Assembly: GCA_052400625.1 (NCBI GenBank) | Contig: JBQTGH010000004.1 | Length of the DNA: 64,000 nt | Reading direction: 5' to 3' (one strand) | Source of the DNA: Thermophagus sp052400625 | Lineage (GTDB): Bacteria > Bacteroidota > Bacteroidia > Bacteroidales > Marinilabiliaceae | In this document: positions 7,492 through 15,287 of the stretch, piece after piece | Layout of the letters: the number at the start of each line of letters is the position of its first letter | Numbering within the stretch: position 1 is the stretch's first letter | Notes under the pieces: model-generated | Databases searched by the model: none | Told to the model about the DNA's origin: nothing | Seen by the model: only the letters and a program-made list of their open reading frames with translations | Position numbers and translations under genes: made by a program

Positions 7492-8571
7492 TTATTGAAT
7501 TAATATATTGCGGGCATTTTCTAATTCATCTTGTAAGTCAGGGTTTAAAATATCAGCTTTCCATGGTTCAATCCAGTTTAATCCATATATAATTCCTATA
7601 TCAAATGCAGCAGCGAAAATTGAATCTTTGTTTGAATACGGTTTTCTCCCGTTCATTTTAAAATCAGGGTCATTTGTTACTGACCAAACAAATTGGCCAG
7701 CACAATGAGGTTTAAAATCCCACATTATTTGCCAGGTGATTAAATCAGATGTTAAATTGGGATTTGGAGTATTCGCATTTAAAGAACCTTTGGCGATTAT
7801 TAATTGATCACCATAGGTATTAAATGAATAATTAAGAACTTCATACAGAGCTGAATATTCATTACTTACAAGTGCAGATGAAATGGGTCCTACGGCAGTA
7901 ATTAAATACTTATTTTTAATATTTTCCATAGCATTATCAATCAGCGTTTTATAAGCATTTACAAACACCTCTTCAGTAAAGCCAGCATCTAAAAATGATT
8001 GTTTTTGCAAATCGTCATTAATTCTAAAATCCCAGTCACCCGTATTTGGATCTACCATTGAAATTGAAATTGCAAAAACCGTTTCATTATTTTTATACCT
8101 ATCTGCAAGTGCTTTATAAAAATTTGATTTTATTCTAATAAATGTTTCGTCCCAGTACGCTGGATGATATCTTTTTTGCAAGGTTTGTTTGTCATATACA
8201 AATATTTCTTTTATTGATGGATAGTTCTGCATGACCCAACTTGGTATGCCTTCTCCACCTGTATGAATTGCTATTCTAACTTTTTTGTTTCCAGAAGATG
8301 CTCTATTCACTTCGGAATCTATAAAACTCCAATCATAAGTATTTTCCTTAATTTCGACATTACTCCAATCATCCAATATCATATATCCATCAACAAATTG
8401 ATTATCTATCACTTCCTGGGGTATAGGAATACCTTTAGTTCCAGTAGAAATTATTCCTTTTTGCATTGGAGGGAGTAAAGTAGATGCTTCCTCATTTGGA
8501 GAAATACTATTTTCTTTAGAACAACTAACTGTCATTATTACCAAAAGTAAGAGTAATGTTCTGGTTATCAT
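7492..8571 (-). CDS. Lipoprotein with GH42-like TIM-barrel (possible glycoside hydrolase relative)
   Basis: The 359-residue product begins with a lipoprotein signal peptide (MITRTLLLLLVIMTVSC, lipobox TVSC, Cys at residue 17), so it is anchored to a membrane and probably surface or periplasmic. The rest resembles a beta-galactosidase-type TIM barrel: DGYMILDDWSNVEI near residue 60, GIPSWV near 108, and HPAYWDETFIRI...ALADRY near 136-160. In such proteins the acid/base usually sits in a G-E-W-like turn; here the turn reads NTGDWDF, so the catalytic Glu may be absent. No polysaccharide utilisation genes are nearby. Substrate and activity are unknown. Confidence 0.6.
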   Translation of the reverse strand: MITRTLLLLLVIMTVSCSKENSISPNEEASTLLPPMQKGIISTGTKGIPIPQEVIDNQFVDGYMILDDWSNVEIKENTYDWSFIDSEVNRASSGNKKVRIAIHTGGEGIPSWVMQNYPSIKEIFVYDKQTLQKRYHPAYWDETFIRIKSNFYKALADRYKNNETVFAISISMVDPNTGDWDFRINDDLQKQSFLDAGFTEEVFVNAYKTLIDNAMENIKNKYLITAVGPISSALVSNEYSALYEVLNYSFNTYGDQLIIAKGSLNANTPNPNLTSDLITWQIMWDFKPHCAGQFVWSVTNDPDFKMNGRKPYSNKDSIFAAAFDIGIIYGLNWIEPWKADILNPDLQDELENARNILIQ

Positions 8572-8605
8572 TTATATTTTTTTAAGCTTATATCTCTAAT
8601 TTGAC

Positions 8606-9019
8606 TTATACAACTTTTGATTTATAAATCTCCAAAAGGTTTAATAAGTTTTGTAAGCTTCCCAAATCATGGTTTTGCTTTTTAAATTCAGTTGGGCTTA
8701 CTTCAAAATACTTTTTGAAAGCTCTTGAAAAGGAAGAATTATCGCTAAATCCGTATTTGTGTGCTATTTCTGTTGTTGTGATGTTTTTATGTAATAAATC
8801 AGATGCTGATTTTTCAATTCTCCGTCTTGTTACGTATTTGTTTAGAGTTTCTCCTGTAACAAATTTGAATACCCGATGAAAATGAAAGGGTGAGAAAAAA
8901 GCAATTTCCGAAACAGTGTTCAAAGATAAATCCGATTCCAGGTTTTGGTCAATAAACTCAAAAACTCGGTTGATTCGTTTTTTGTAATCAATTTGTTTTT
9001 CTTTATCTGTAATTGTCAT
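8606..9019 (-). CDS. Short AraC-family regulator (DNA-binding domain only)
   Basis: The 137-residue product carries a complete AraC-type DNA-binding domain (about residues 14-116; two helix-turn-helix motifs, LNTVSEIAFFSPFHFHRVFK and TTEIAHKYGFSDNSSFSRAFK). It ends about 20 residues later. It resembles the N-terminal half of the 284-residue AraC/GyrI protein at 5766-6620 but lacks the effector domain. It may be a naturally short regulator or a truncated copy. It lies 34 nt upstream of the GH42-like lipoprotein gene on the same strand and may control or be co-transcribed with it. Confidence 0.8.
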   Translation of the reverse strand: MTITDKEKQIDYKKRINRVFEFIDQNLESDLSLNTVSEIAFFSPFHFHRVFKFVTGETLNKYVTRRRIEKSASDLLHKNITTTEIAHKYGFSDNSSFSRAFKKYFEVSPTEFKKQNHDLGSLQNLLNLLEIYKSKVV

Positions 9020-9173
9020 TTGGCAAAGGGGATATAACGGTTTTGTGCATGATTAGTGGCGTGTTTAAGTAACTAATTTTGTAAACTAACCCTTTATAGG
9101 ACAGCTCTAAAATAGACATTTTTCTTTTTCTGAAACCAAAATTCTAAATGCATATTCAGTGCGCAAGTTGGTT

Positions 9174-9220
9174 CTGTCAAGGGCGGCTGAGGCACGAAGC
9201 CGTTTATATACCCTTGACAG
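9174..9220. repeat. Nested inverted repeat (possible hairpin or recombination site)
   Basis: CTGTCAAGGG at 9174-9183 pairs perfectly with CCCTTGACAG at 9211-9220. Inside, CGGCT at 9184-9188 pairs with AGCCG at 9198-9202 around a 9-nt loop. No T-tract follows, so it is not an obvious terminator. It lies between the short AraC gene and the recombinase remnant and could be a recombination or protein-binding site left by an old integrated element. Confidence 0.5.
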
Positions 9221-9337
9221 GTTCGGAACACGCCCTGAAAAACGTTTAGAAATAGGTTTCGAAAAATAATGAAATATGCAACTTTAGCATTGTCCTAAAA
9301 AAGGGAAGGCGACAGTTACAGTTGACAGCCCATCGCT

Positions 9338-9445
9338 AAAAATATGAGTGTATCGTTCTGTTGTTTTAATGTTCCGGTGTTCCAAAAGGTCCTGCACATA
9401 CCGGATGTCACGGCCATCTTCCGGTAATTGAGAGGCAAGGGAACG
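9338..9445 (-). pseudogene. C-terminal remnant of a tyrosine recombinase
   Basis: The minus frame contains RSLASQLPEDGRDIRYVQDL followed by LEHRNIKTTERYTHIF. This matches the last catalytic boxes of phage/XerD-like integrases: HS.A..L...G.D(I/L)RY(I/V)Q..L.H, then K.TE.YTH with the nucleophile Tyr. The first His of the box appears as Arg. No N-terminal or core domain is present, and after THIF the frame departs from the family. It is a decayed fragment, probably from an integrated or conjugative element. Confidence 0.7.
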
Positions 9446-9584
9446 AGGGAGCATAGGGCACAGAGCCAGGGGCATCTTAAACCGACTCCTCTATCAGATA
9501 GTTTCAAAGATTCTTAGCCAACGCCTATTTAATAAAAAAGAAGTTTTTATTTTTGACAAACCAATCACATTAAATGTGAGTGTC

Positions 9585-11255
9585 ATGGCAAAAAGAACCA
9601 AGCAAAAAAGCAAACAATTATCCGGGGTCGAAAGAATAGACCGATGGTGCGCCTCCAACCGGTCTCTATTGACGGGTATTGCCATTTTCACTTATGTCTT
9701 CTTTAGTTTTTTCACATTTAGTTTGAGAATAAGTGAAGGGGGCGATGACAGCACCTATATCATTCGTGCGTTGTCGTTCCTTGAGGATGGCAAGTTTCCA
9801 AGCTATCAGGGGCCGGTATATCCTTTAATATTATCGGGGTTGGTCGCCATTTTTGGGACAAATCTGGCCATCTTAAAACTGGGTTCATGGTTATTTCTTA
9901 CCCTTGCGATCGTCTTATTGGGTAAGGCGGTTTCAAAAAAGATCTCACAATTCACCTATTGGGGCGTTTTATTGGCCATCATCGTCAATTATCACATTTT
10001 ATATTTTGGCAGCCAGACCTACTCCGAGGCCTTTTTCATGGCACTTCAGAGTCTTTTCTTTCTCTATTTATTCAGGCTGCTAGCACAATCCGGGGATATC
10101 CATCTTTCGTACCGCTCCACCTTAACCCTGTCAGGCATTCTGCTGGCTCTATTTCTCACTCGTACAATCGCTCTGGCAGCACTTCCGGCCTTGGTTCTAT
10201 TTTTATTGCTTAAAAAACAAAACAAGTCTGCTTTTCTAGTATTGTTAAATTTTGCCATTCTGTTGGCTATCTATATAGGATTAAAAGAACTTATCTGGGG
10301 AAGTACCGGCAGCGACAATGCCCAGCTTCAATCGTTGTTGATGCGCCATCCGTACGACTCCTCCCAAGGGAAAGAATCCCTAGGCGGCTTTCTTCTCCGA
10401 TTCATTCAAAATTCTAACATTTATTTATCCAAGCACTTTGCCATTTTTACCGGATTTAAAGCGGCCTTATCATTATCCAAGCAGCCTTTTATTACCATTA
10501 TCCTATACCTATGGTTTTTCACAGGATTATATCGTTTTTACCGGCATCATCCATATCTTTTTTTTATTGGCCTCTATTTGGTCTTTACGTTGGGGACTAC
10601 GTTTATTGCTCTGCAACCATTGTGGGATCAGGAGAGGCTAATCATTCCTTTCTACCCGCTAATACTAATCTTCTTGGCAGAAACCCTGATTACGTTGACC
10701 CGAAACAGCCCTTCGGTAAATAAACAAATACTTCCTGTCGTTCTACTGTCATTAGTCGTTGTTTTATCGACTACCCAAACGGTCAAACAAACCGATTTTC
10801 AAGCTATTTTCCGAAATCTATCGGGCGATCGATTTTACGGATATACACCAGATTGGCAAAACTATCTTAAGATGGCAGAATACACCTCCGAAGAATTGCC
10901 GATAACAAGTTATGTGGCTTGTCGCAAGCCCAACATGGCGCGCCTTATGGCAGGCGGGAAAAAATTTTATGGCATTTACAGGTTCGACTCACAAAATGCG
11001 GATACCCTCATATCTCAAATATATGAACGTGGTGTTACTCATATTATCGTGGCGTCTTTGCGAAAAAATCCAAGAATTAGAAACGGCCAGGTAATCAACA
11101 CCATTCATCGATACATGAAGTATATTGAAGAAGCGTATCCCGGCACCTTCCTACTTCGCAAACAAATAGGGCGAGAAGAACCTGCATGGTTGTTCGAAAT
11201 CAATTACGATCTTTGGCAACAAAAGAAAAAAACATCATCAACCACGTCCCGATAA
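9585..11255 (+). CDS. GT-C membrane glycosyltransferase (ArnT/PMT-like)
   Basis: The roughly 556-residue product is a multi-pass inner-membrane protein with about 10-12 hydrophobic segments and a soluble C-terminal domain (about 410-556). After the first membrane helix comes an acidic loop, SEGGDDSTYIIRALSFLEDG (about 52-71), where GT-C enzymes keep catalytic Asp residues. YQGPVYPLILSG resembles the Y.(K/G)PP...W.. region of the PMT_2 family. Such enzymes transfer sugars from polyprenyl-phosphate donors to lipids or proteins on the periplasmic side. The next gene encodes a dolichyl-phosphate-sugar-synthase-like GT2 domain that could make the donor. ATG 9585 is preferred; an in-frame GTG lies at 9576. 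Confidence 0.75.
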   Translation: MAKRTKQKSKQLSGVERIDRWCASNRSLLTGIAIFTYVFFSFFTFSLRISEGGDDSTYIIRALSFLEDGKFPSYQGPVYPLILSGLVAIFGTNLAILKLGSWLFLTLAIVLLGKAVSKKISQFTYWGVLLAIIVNYHILYFGSQTYSEAFFMALQSLFFLYLFRLLAQSGDIHLSYRSTLTLSGILLALFLTRTIALAALPALVLFLLLKKQNKSAFLVLLNFAILLAIYIGLKELIWGSTGSDNAQLQSLLMRHPYDSSQGKESLGGFLLRFIQNSNIYLSKHFAIFTGFKAALSLSKQPFITIILYLWFFTGLYRFYRHHPYLFFIGLYLVFTLGTTFIALQPLWDQERLIIPFYPLILIFLAETLITLTRNSPSVNKQILPVVLLSLVVVLSTTQTVKQTDFQAIFRNLSGDRFYGYTPDWQNYLKMAEYTSEELPITSYVACRKPNMARLMAGGKKFYGIYRFDSQNADTLISQIYERGVTHIIVASLRKNPRIRNGQVINTIHRYMKYIEEAYPGTFLLRKQIGREEPAWLFEINYDLWQQKKKTSSTTSR

Positions 11256-11271
11256 AACCAAGACAAAAGCG

Positions 11272-12681
11272 ATGGAGCATATCTTAAACTATTTTAATCA
11301 TGCTGCTAAAACATGGTCTCGTTACCGTAGAAAGAAGGCCTATTACTGGAATCACATCACCCGCCATTGTAATTATTTTATACCACCTGACCACAAAGTG
11401 TTGGAAATTGGTTGTGCTACCGGAGAACTACTAGCAGGACTTGATGCAACCGATAAAACGGGGATTGATTTTAGTCCCGAAATGATCCGGCGAGCCAAGC
11501 AAAAATGGCCCAACATTAACTTTGAAGTTATGCCTGCAGAAGCAATAACTCTTGAGGAAAAATACGACACCATTATAATGTCTAACTTAGTAGGGGTACT
11601 CCCTGATGTAGAACAGGCTTTTTCCCAACTAAAAAACATAACCCATTCACGCAGCCGGATCATCGTCACCTATTATAACCGGTTATGGGAGCCGTTTTTG
11701 AAAATGGCGGAATGGCTGCACATAAAACGCCCTTCCCCCCTACAAAACTGGCTGTCTACTACCGATCTGAAAAATCTCCTGTATCTTGCCGGCTTTGAAA
11801 CCTACAGGGTCAACAAAAATATGCTGATTCCCTTTTATGTTCCGGTAATCTCCTGGTTATTTAACCGCATATTGTCTCGCCTGCCCTTAATTCGGCACTT
11901 AAGCCTGAACAATTATATTTTTGCCAGACCTGCCCCCATACCCCATCATGTTGCCGCCCCATTATCGGTTTCTGTTATTATCCCTGCCCGTAATGAATCG
12001 GGAAACATAGAAAACGCGGTGAAAAGAATTCCCCAGTTTGGCAAACATGTAGAAATAATTTTTGTGGAGGGAAACTCAACCGATGACACCTGGGAAGTTA
12101 TCAACCAAACAAAAAATAAATATCAACACACGCACGATATAAAAGCCATTCGCCAGCCCGGCAAAGGGAAAGGAGATGCTGTCCGGGAAGGATTTAAACA
12201 GGCTACGGGAGATATTTTGATGATACTGGACGCCGACCTGACGGTGCCTCCTGAAGATTTACCAAAATTTTACAAAGCCATTGCCGGCAGAAAAGGAGAG
12301 TTCATCAATGGAGTAAGGCTGGTATATCCCATGGAGAAAAACGCGATGCGTCCGCTGAATACCATTGGCAATTATTTTTTCAGTTTATTATTTTCCTGGC
12401 TTCTGGAACAACCCGTTAAAGACACTTTGTGCGGAACAAAGGTGATGTATCGGTCAGACTATCATCGATTGGCTCAAAATCGTCCGTTTTTTGGAGAATT
12501 TGATCCTTTTGGCGATTTCGATTTACTATTTGGCGCCTATAAATTAAACTTAAAAATAATTGACCTCCCGGTAAGATACCGGGAAAGAACCTACGGCAGC
12601 ACCAATATAAGTCGTTTTTCTCACGGATTTATCCTGCTTAAAATGGCCACCTTTGCTGCCGCTAAAATAAAATTCTGGTAA
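11272..12681 (+). CDS. Fused class I SAM methyltransferase and GT2 glycosyltransferase
   Basis: The 469-residue protein has two domains. Residues about 1-200 form a class I methyltransferase with the SAM-binding motif VLEIGCATGELL (about 43-54) and the acidic residue in GIDFSPEMI. Residues about 235-469 form a GT2 domain like dolichyl-phosphate mannosyl/glucosyl synthases: SVIIPARNESGNIENAV, VEGNSTDDTWEVI, and the DxD-like ILDADLTVPPEDLPKF. It starts 16 nt after the GT-C gene, so the pair probably form one operon. The GT2 half would load a sugar on polyprenyl phosphate and the GT-C protein would use it. The methyltransferase half may act on the lipid carrier, the sugar or a quinone-like substrate; this is unknown. 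Confidence 0.8.
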   Translation: MEHILNYFNHAAKTWSRYRRKKAYYWNHITRHCNYFIPPDHKVLEIGCATGELLAGLDATDKTGIDFSPEMIRRAKQKWPNINFEVMPAEAITLEEKYDTIIMSNLVGVLPDVEQAFSQLKNITHSRSRIIVTYYNRLWEPFLKMAEWLHIKRPSPLQNWLSTTDLKNLLYLAGFETYRVNKNMLIPFYVPVISWLFNRILSRLPLIRHLSLNNYIFARPAPIPHHVAAPLSVSVIIPARNESGNIENAVKRIPQFGKHVEIIFVEGNSTDDTWEVINQTKNKYQHTHDIKAIRQPGKGKGDAVREGFKQATGDILMILDADLTVPPEDLPKFYKAIAGRKGEFINGVRLVYPMEKNAMRPLNTIGNYFFSLLFSWLLEQPVKDTLCGTKVMYRSDYHRLAQNRPFFGEFDPFGDFDLLFGAYKLNLKIIDLPVRYRERTYGSTNISRFSHGFILLKMATFAAAKIKFW

Positions 12682-13033
12682 TAGGCAATCAACATTAAAG
12701 CAACCTCAAACAGGCTCATCGACCGAGCAAAGAGGGAGAATATTAGTTCTACCTGAAGAAAAAGTATACCCATAGAAACACGGGAAGATAAAATATTGAA
12801 GCCTTGAATTGGTGATCTGACTTATTTTTTAGATTTTTACGACGTCAGCCGGATCAACATTACTTTAATTAAGTATCGGTCTTTTATGGATTCATCAACA
12901 AAACAACCTAATAAAAAAGCGATTCATAATAAACTCTGATCCGGCAGAGCATAAAACCAACAATACAAAAATTCCATTACCCGCCAATCCTATTCATTTA
13001 ACCAATTAGTAAGATCATAGAAAAACGGCAGGC
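12682..13033. other. Non-coding interval with a 9-bp spaced inverted repeat
   Basis: The 352-nt region between the glycosyltransferase fusion and coaD has no supported frame. GCCGGATCA at 12848-12856 is matched by its reverse complement TGATCCGGC at 12937-12945, which would close an 80-nt loop. No T-tract follows. The coaD promoter must lie here, but I could not place it. Confidence 0.45.
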
Positions 13034-13516
13034 ATGCAAAAAACAGCAATTTTTCCCGGATCGTTCGATCCATTTACCGTTGGACACGAAAACATTGTTC
13101 GCAGAGGATTAAGCCTATTTGATAAAGTTTTTATTGCCATAGGCTACAATGCCAACAAAAAAGATTTTTTCCCTGTCGATCAACGCATCGACTGGATAAA
13201 GTCGGTTTTTCAGGACGAACCCCGTATAGAGGTAGTCTCTTATGATGGGTTGACGGTAGACTATGCCAAGGAACTGGGGTGTAATTTCATTTTGCGGGGG
13301 ATCCGCACAGCAGCTGACTTTGAATATGAGCGTGCCATTGCTCAGGTCAACAAAGCCATGTCAGGGATCGACACTGTTTTTCTGCTAACTTCACCGGAAC
13401 ATACCCCTGTTAACTCTTCCATTGTACGGGACATCCTGAAGCATGGAGGAGATGCATCAAGATTTATTCCGGATAAAATAAAAATCCAGGTAGCCCGTGT
13501 CAGCCGACAACGGTAG
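13034..13516 (+). CDS. coaD: Phosphopantetheine adenylyltransferase
   Basis: CoaD catalyses the fourth step of coenzyme A synthesis: 4'-phosphopantetheine plus ATP gives dephospho-CoA. The 160-residue length is typical of the bacterial enzyme. The nucleotidyltransferase signature FPGSFDPFTVGHENIVRRG (about residues 7-25) includes the catalytic His of the T/HxGH motif. The GIR motif (LRGIRTAADFEYE, about 90-102) and the C-terminal SSIVRDI equivalent of ISSTxVR are also present. The start is ATG 13034. It is cytosolic, and nothing is missing. Confidence 0.96.
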   Translation: MQKTAIFPGSFDPFTVGHENIVRRGLSLFDKVFIAIGYNANKKDFFPVDQRIDWIKSVFQDEPRIEVVSYDGLTVDYAKELGCNFILRGIRTAADFEYERAIAQVNKAMSGIDTVFLLTSPEHTPVNSSIVRDILKHGGDASRFIPDKIKIQVARVSRQR

Positions 13517-13571
13517 CTGAAGAAGTTTTTGGGGATCAAAGCTTAAAATATCTTGTACATAACAAGCCATT

Positions 13572-15020
13572 ATGAAATATCAACAAGCAATTCTGTCAAT
13601 TGTCTTTAGTTGGTTAATAACCTTAACGTTAAGCGGCCAATCACAAACTGTCCGGATCTATGGTTCGGCACCTGAATACAGCGACTATGCACTTGTTTTT
13701 AAGCATTTTCAAAACTTTATAAACAGGGCGCAAAAAGAACTATTTACCATCAAGATAGACGACCACGGCACCTTCGATTTTTCGTTTCCATTGGAAGCGA
13801 CGACTTATGCATTTTCCGACATCGGCCAGTTTAGAGGCTTCATTTATCTGAGTCCAGGTCAGGAATATCACATTAAACTTCCACCATTCCGTCCCCTTTC
13901 ACAGGCGCAACAACTCAACCCCTTTTTTCAGCCGGAACCTGTGGTTATCGGAATATTAAACGAAGATTCAAAAAGTTTAAACGCATACATTCGGGACTTT
14001 GATCAAGCTTTCGGAGACAAACTACGTCAACATGCCATAAAACTGATTACCACAAAAAACCAAATACTATCTCAGAATATCATTGACTCTCTTGAAACGG
14101 AATTCACATCCGAATCAACCTTTTTTCAAGCACACAAACATTTTAGTTATGCTAGCTTGGCCTTACTGTCGAGTCGCCATAAAGAACGAGATGTCATAAA
14201 AAAATACTTTTCTGATCGTCCGGTTGCATTCAACATGCCGGCATACTGGATTTCCTTCGAAGAAGTTTTCAGCGGTTTTTGTCACCCCTTTTTCAGTGAA
14301 TATAAATTTCAGTCGCCCTTAAGCTACCGCGCCATTGTCGATTCTCTCCAAACCAAAGAGATCTTTCAGCGACACGATTTGGCAGAGGTCCTTGCGCTAT
14401 GGATTATCTATGAGAGCTATCATGAAAAATTGATTTCCAAAAGGATGGCACTTGAATTATTAGATCAATCGACAGAACAAACCCATCTTAAGCCGATTGG
14501 CGAAATTGCACAGGCCCTATATAACAGGATAAAAATATTAATGGAAGGCGAAAAAGCCCCTGAGTTTAGACTGCCTGATTTTGCAGGCAATGAAAAGTCA
14601 TTACTCGATTTCACCGGCAAATTTGTTTATCTGAATTTTATGCACACTGACAATTTTGCCTGCCGGAAAGACCTAAAACTACTGAAAAAAATACACGATA
14701 CTTTTAACCGAGATCTGGAAATTGTCTCCATAATAATAGACGAAGATTTTGACAAGGCAGCCAGCTATTTAAAAGAAAATCAAGACAACATGGATTGGCA
14801 ATTTTTATATTTTGCCATGCAAGGAAATCTCATCAACAACTATAATGTTCAGGCGGTTCCATTGTATTACCTTATCAGTCCGGAAGGGAAACTGGTAATG
14901 TCTCCAGCCCCTGCACCGGGTGAAAATTTTCATGACGCATTTGTTAGTGAATACAAAAATTATCGTCGTGAACGGTTGAGAAAACAACCCAAGAATACGA
15001 ATAGTCCATTGGGATGGTAG
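13572..15020 (+). CDS. Secreted thioredoxin-fold protein (TlpA/redoxin-like), single-cysteine site
   Basis: The 482-residue product has an N-terminal signal peptide ending near LSGQ (about residue 23). A long domain without clear family assignment follows (about 25-320), and then a C-terminal thioredoxin-like domain (about 325-470) starting GEKAPEFRLPDFAGNEKS. This is the layout of Bacteroidota TlpA/ResA-like envelope proteins. The redox site, normally W-C-x-x-C, reads DNFACRKDL here with only one Cys, so disulfide exchange by a two-Cys mechanism is not expected. VQAVPLYYLISPEG keeps the cis-Pro loop. It may be a peroxiredoxin-like or structural variant. It follows coaD by 55 nt. Confidence 0.7.
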   Translation: MKYQQAILSIVFSWLITLTLSGQSQTVRIYGSAPEYSDYALVFKHFQNFINRAQKELFTIKIDDHGTFDFSFPLEATTYAFSDIGQFRGFIYLSPGQEYHIKLPPFRPLSQAQQLNPFFQPEPVVIGILNEDSKSLNAYIRDFDQAFGDKLRQHAIKLITTKNQILSQNIIDSLETEFTSESTFFQAHKHFSYASLALLSSRHKERDVIKKYFSDRPVAFNMPAYWISFEEVFSGFCHPFFSEYKFQSPLSYRAIVDSLQTKEIFQRHDLAEVLALWIIYESYHEKLISKRMALELLDQSTEQTHLKPIGEIAQALYNRIKILMEGEKAPEFRLPDFAGNEKSLLDFTGKFVYLNFMHTDNFACRKDLKLLKKIHDTFNRDLEIVSIIIDEDFDKAASYLKENQDNMDWQFLYFAMQGNLINNYNVQAVPLYYLISPEGKLVMSPAPAPGENFHDAFVSEYKNYRRERLRKQPKNTNSPLGW

Positions 15021-15287
15021 CGTAAAATAATGTCCCCCAAGGGGCTATTCCTCCCGAATCACCTTATAAAGTTGCTTTTTTTCACCACAATAATCAGAAA
15101 AAACTCATAAATCGTGTAAAAACCAGCAACTTTTATGTATTTTTCTAACAAGTTCGTCGTTTATTTGCTAATTTCAGCATGTTGAACACTGAACAATTCC
15201 GACAAAACAAAAGTTTTTATTTAATAGTGTTTCACCCATCCTCATAAATGGATGGGCGTTTCTGTTATTCGCAATCAATCATAAGAG

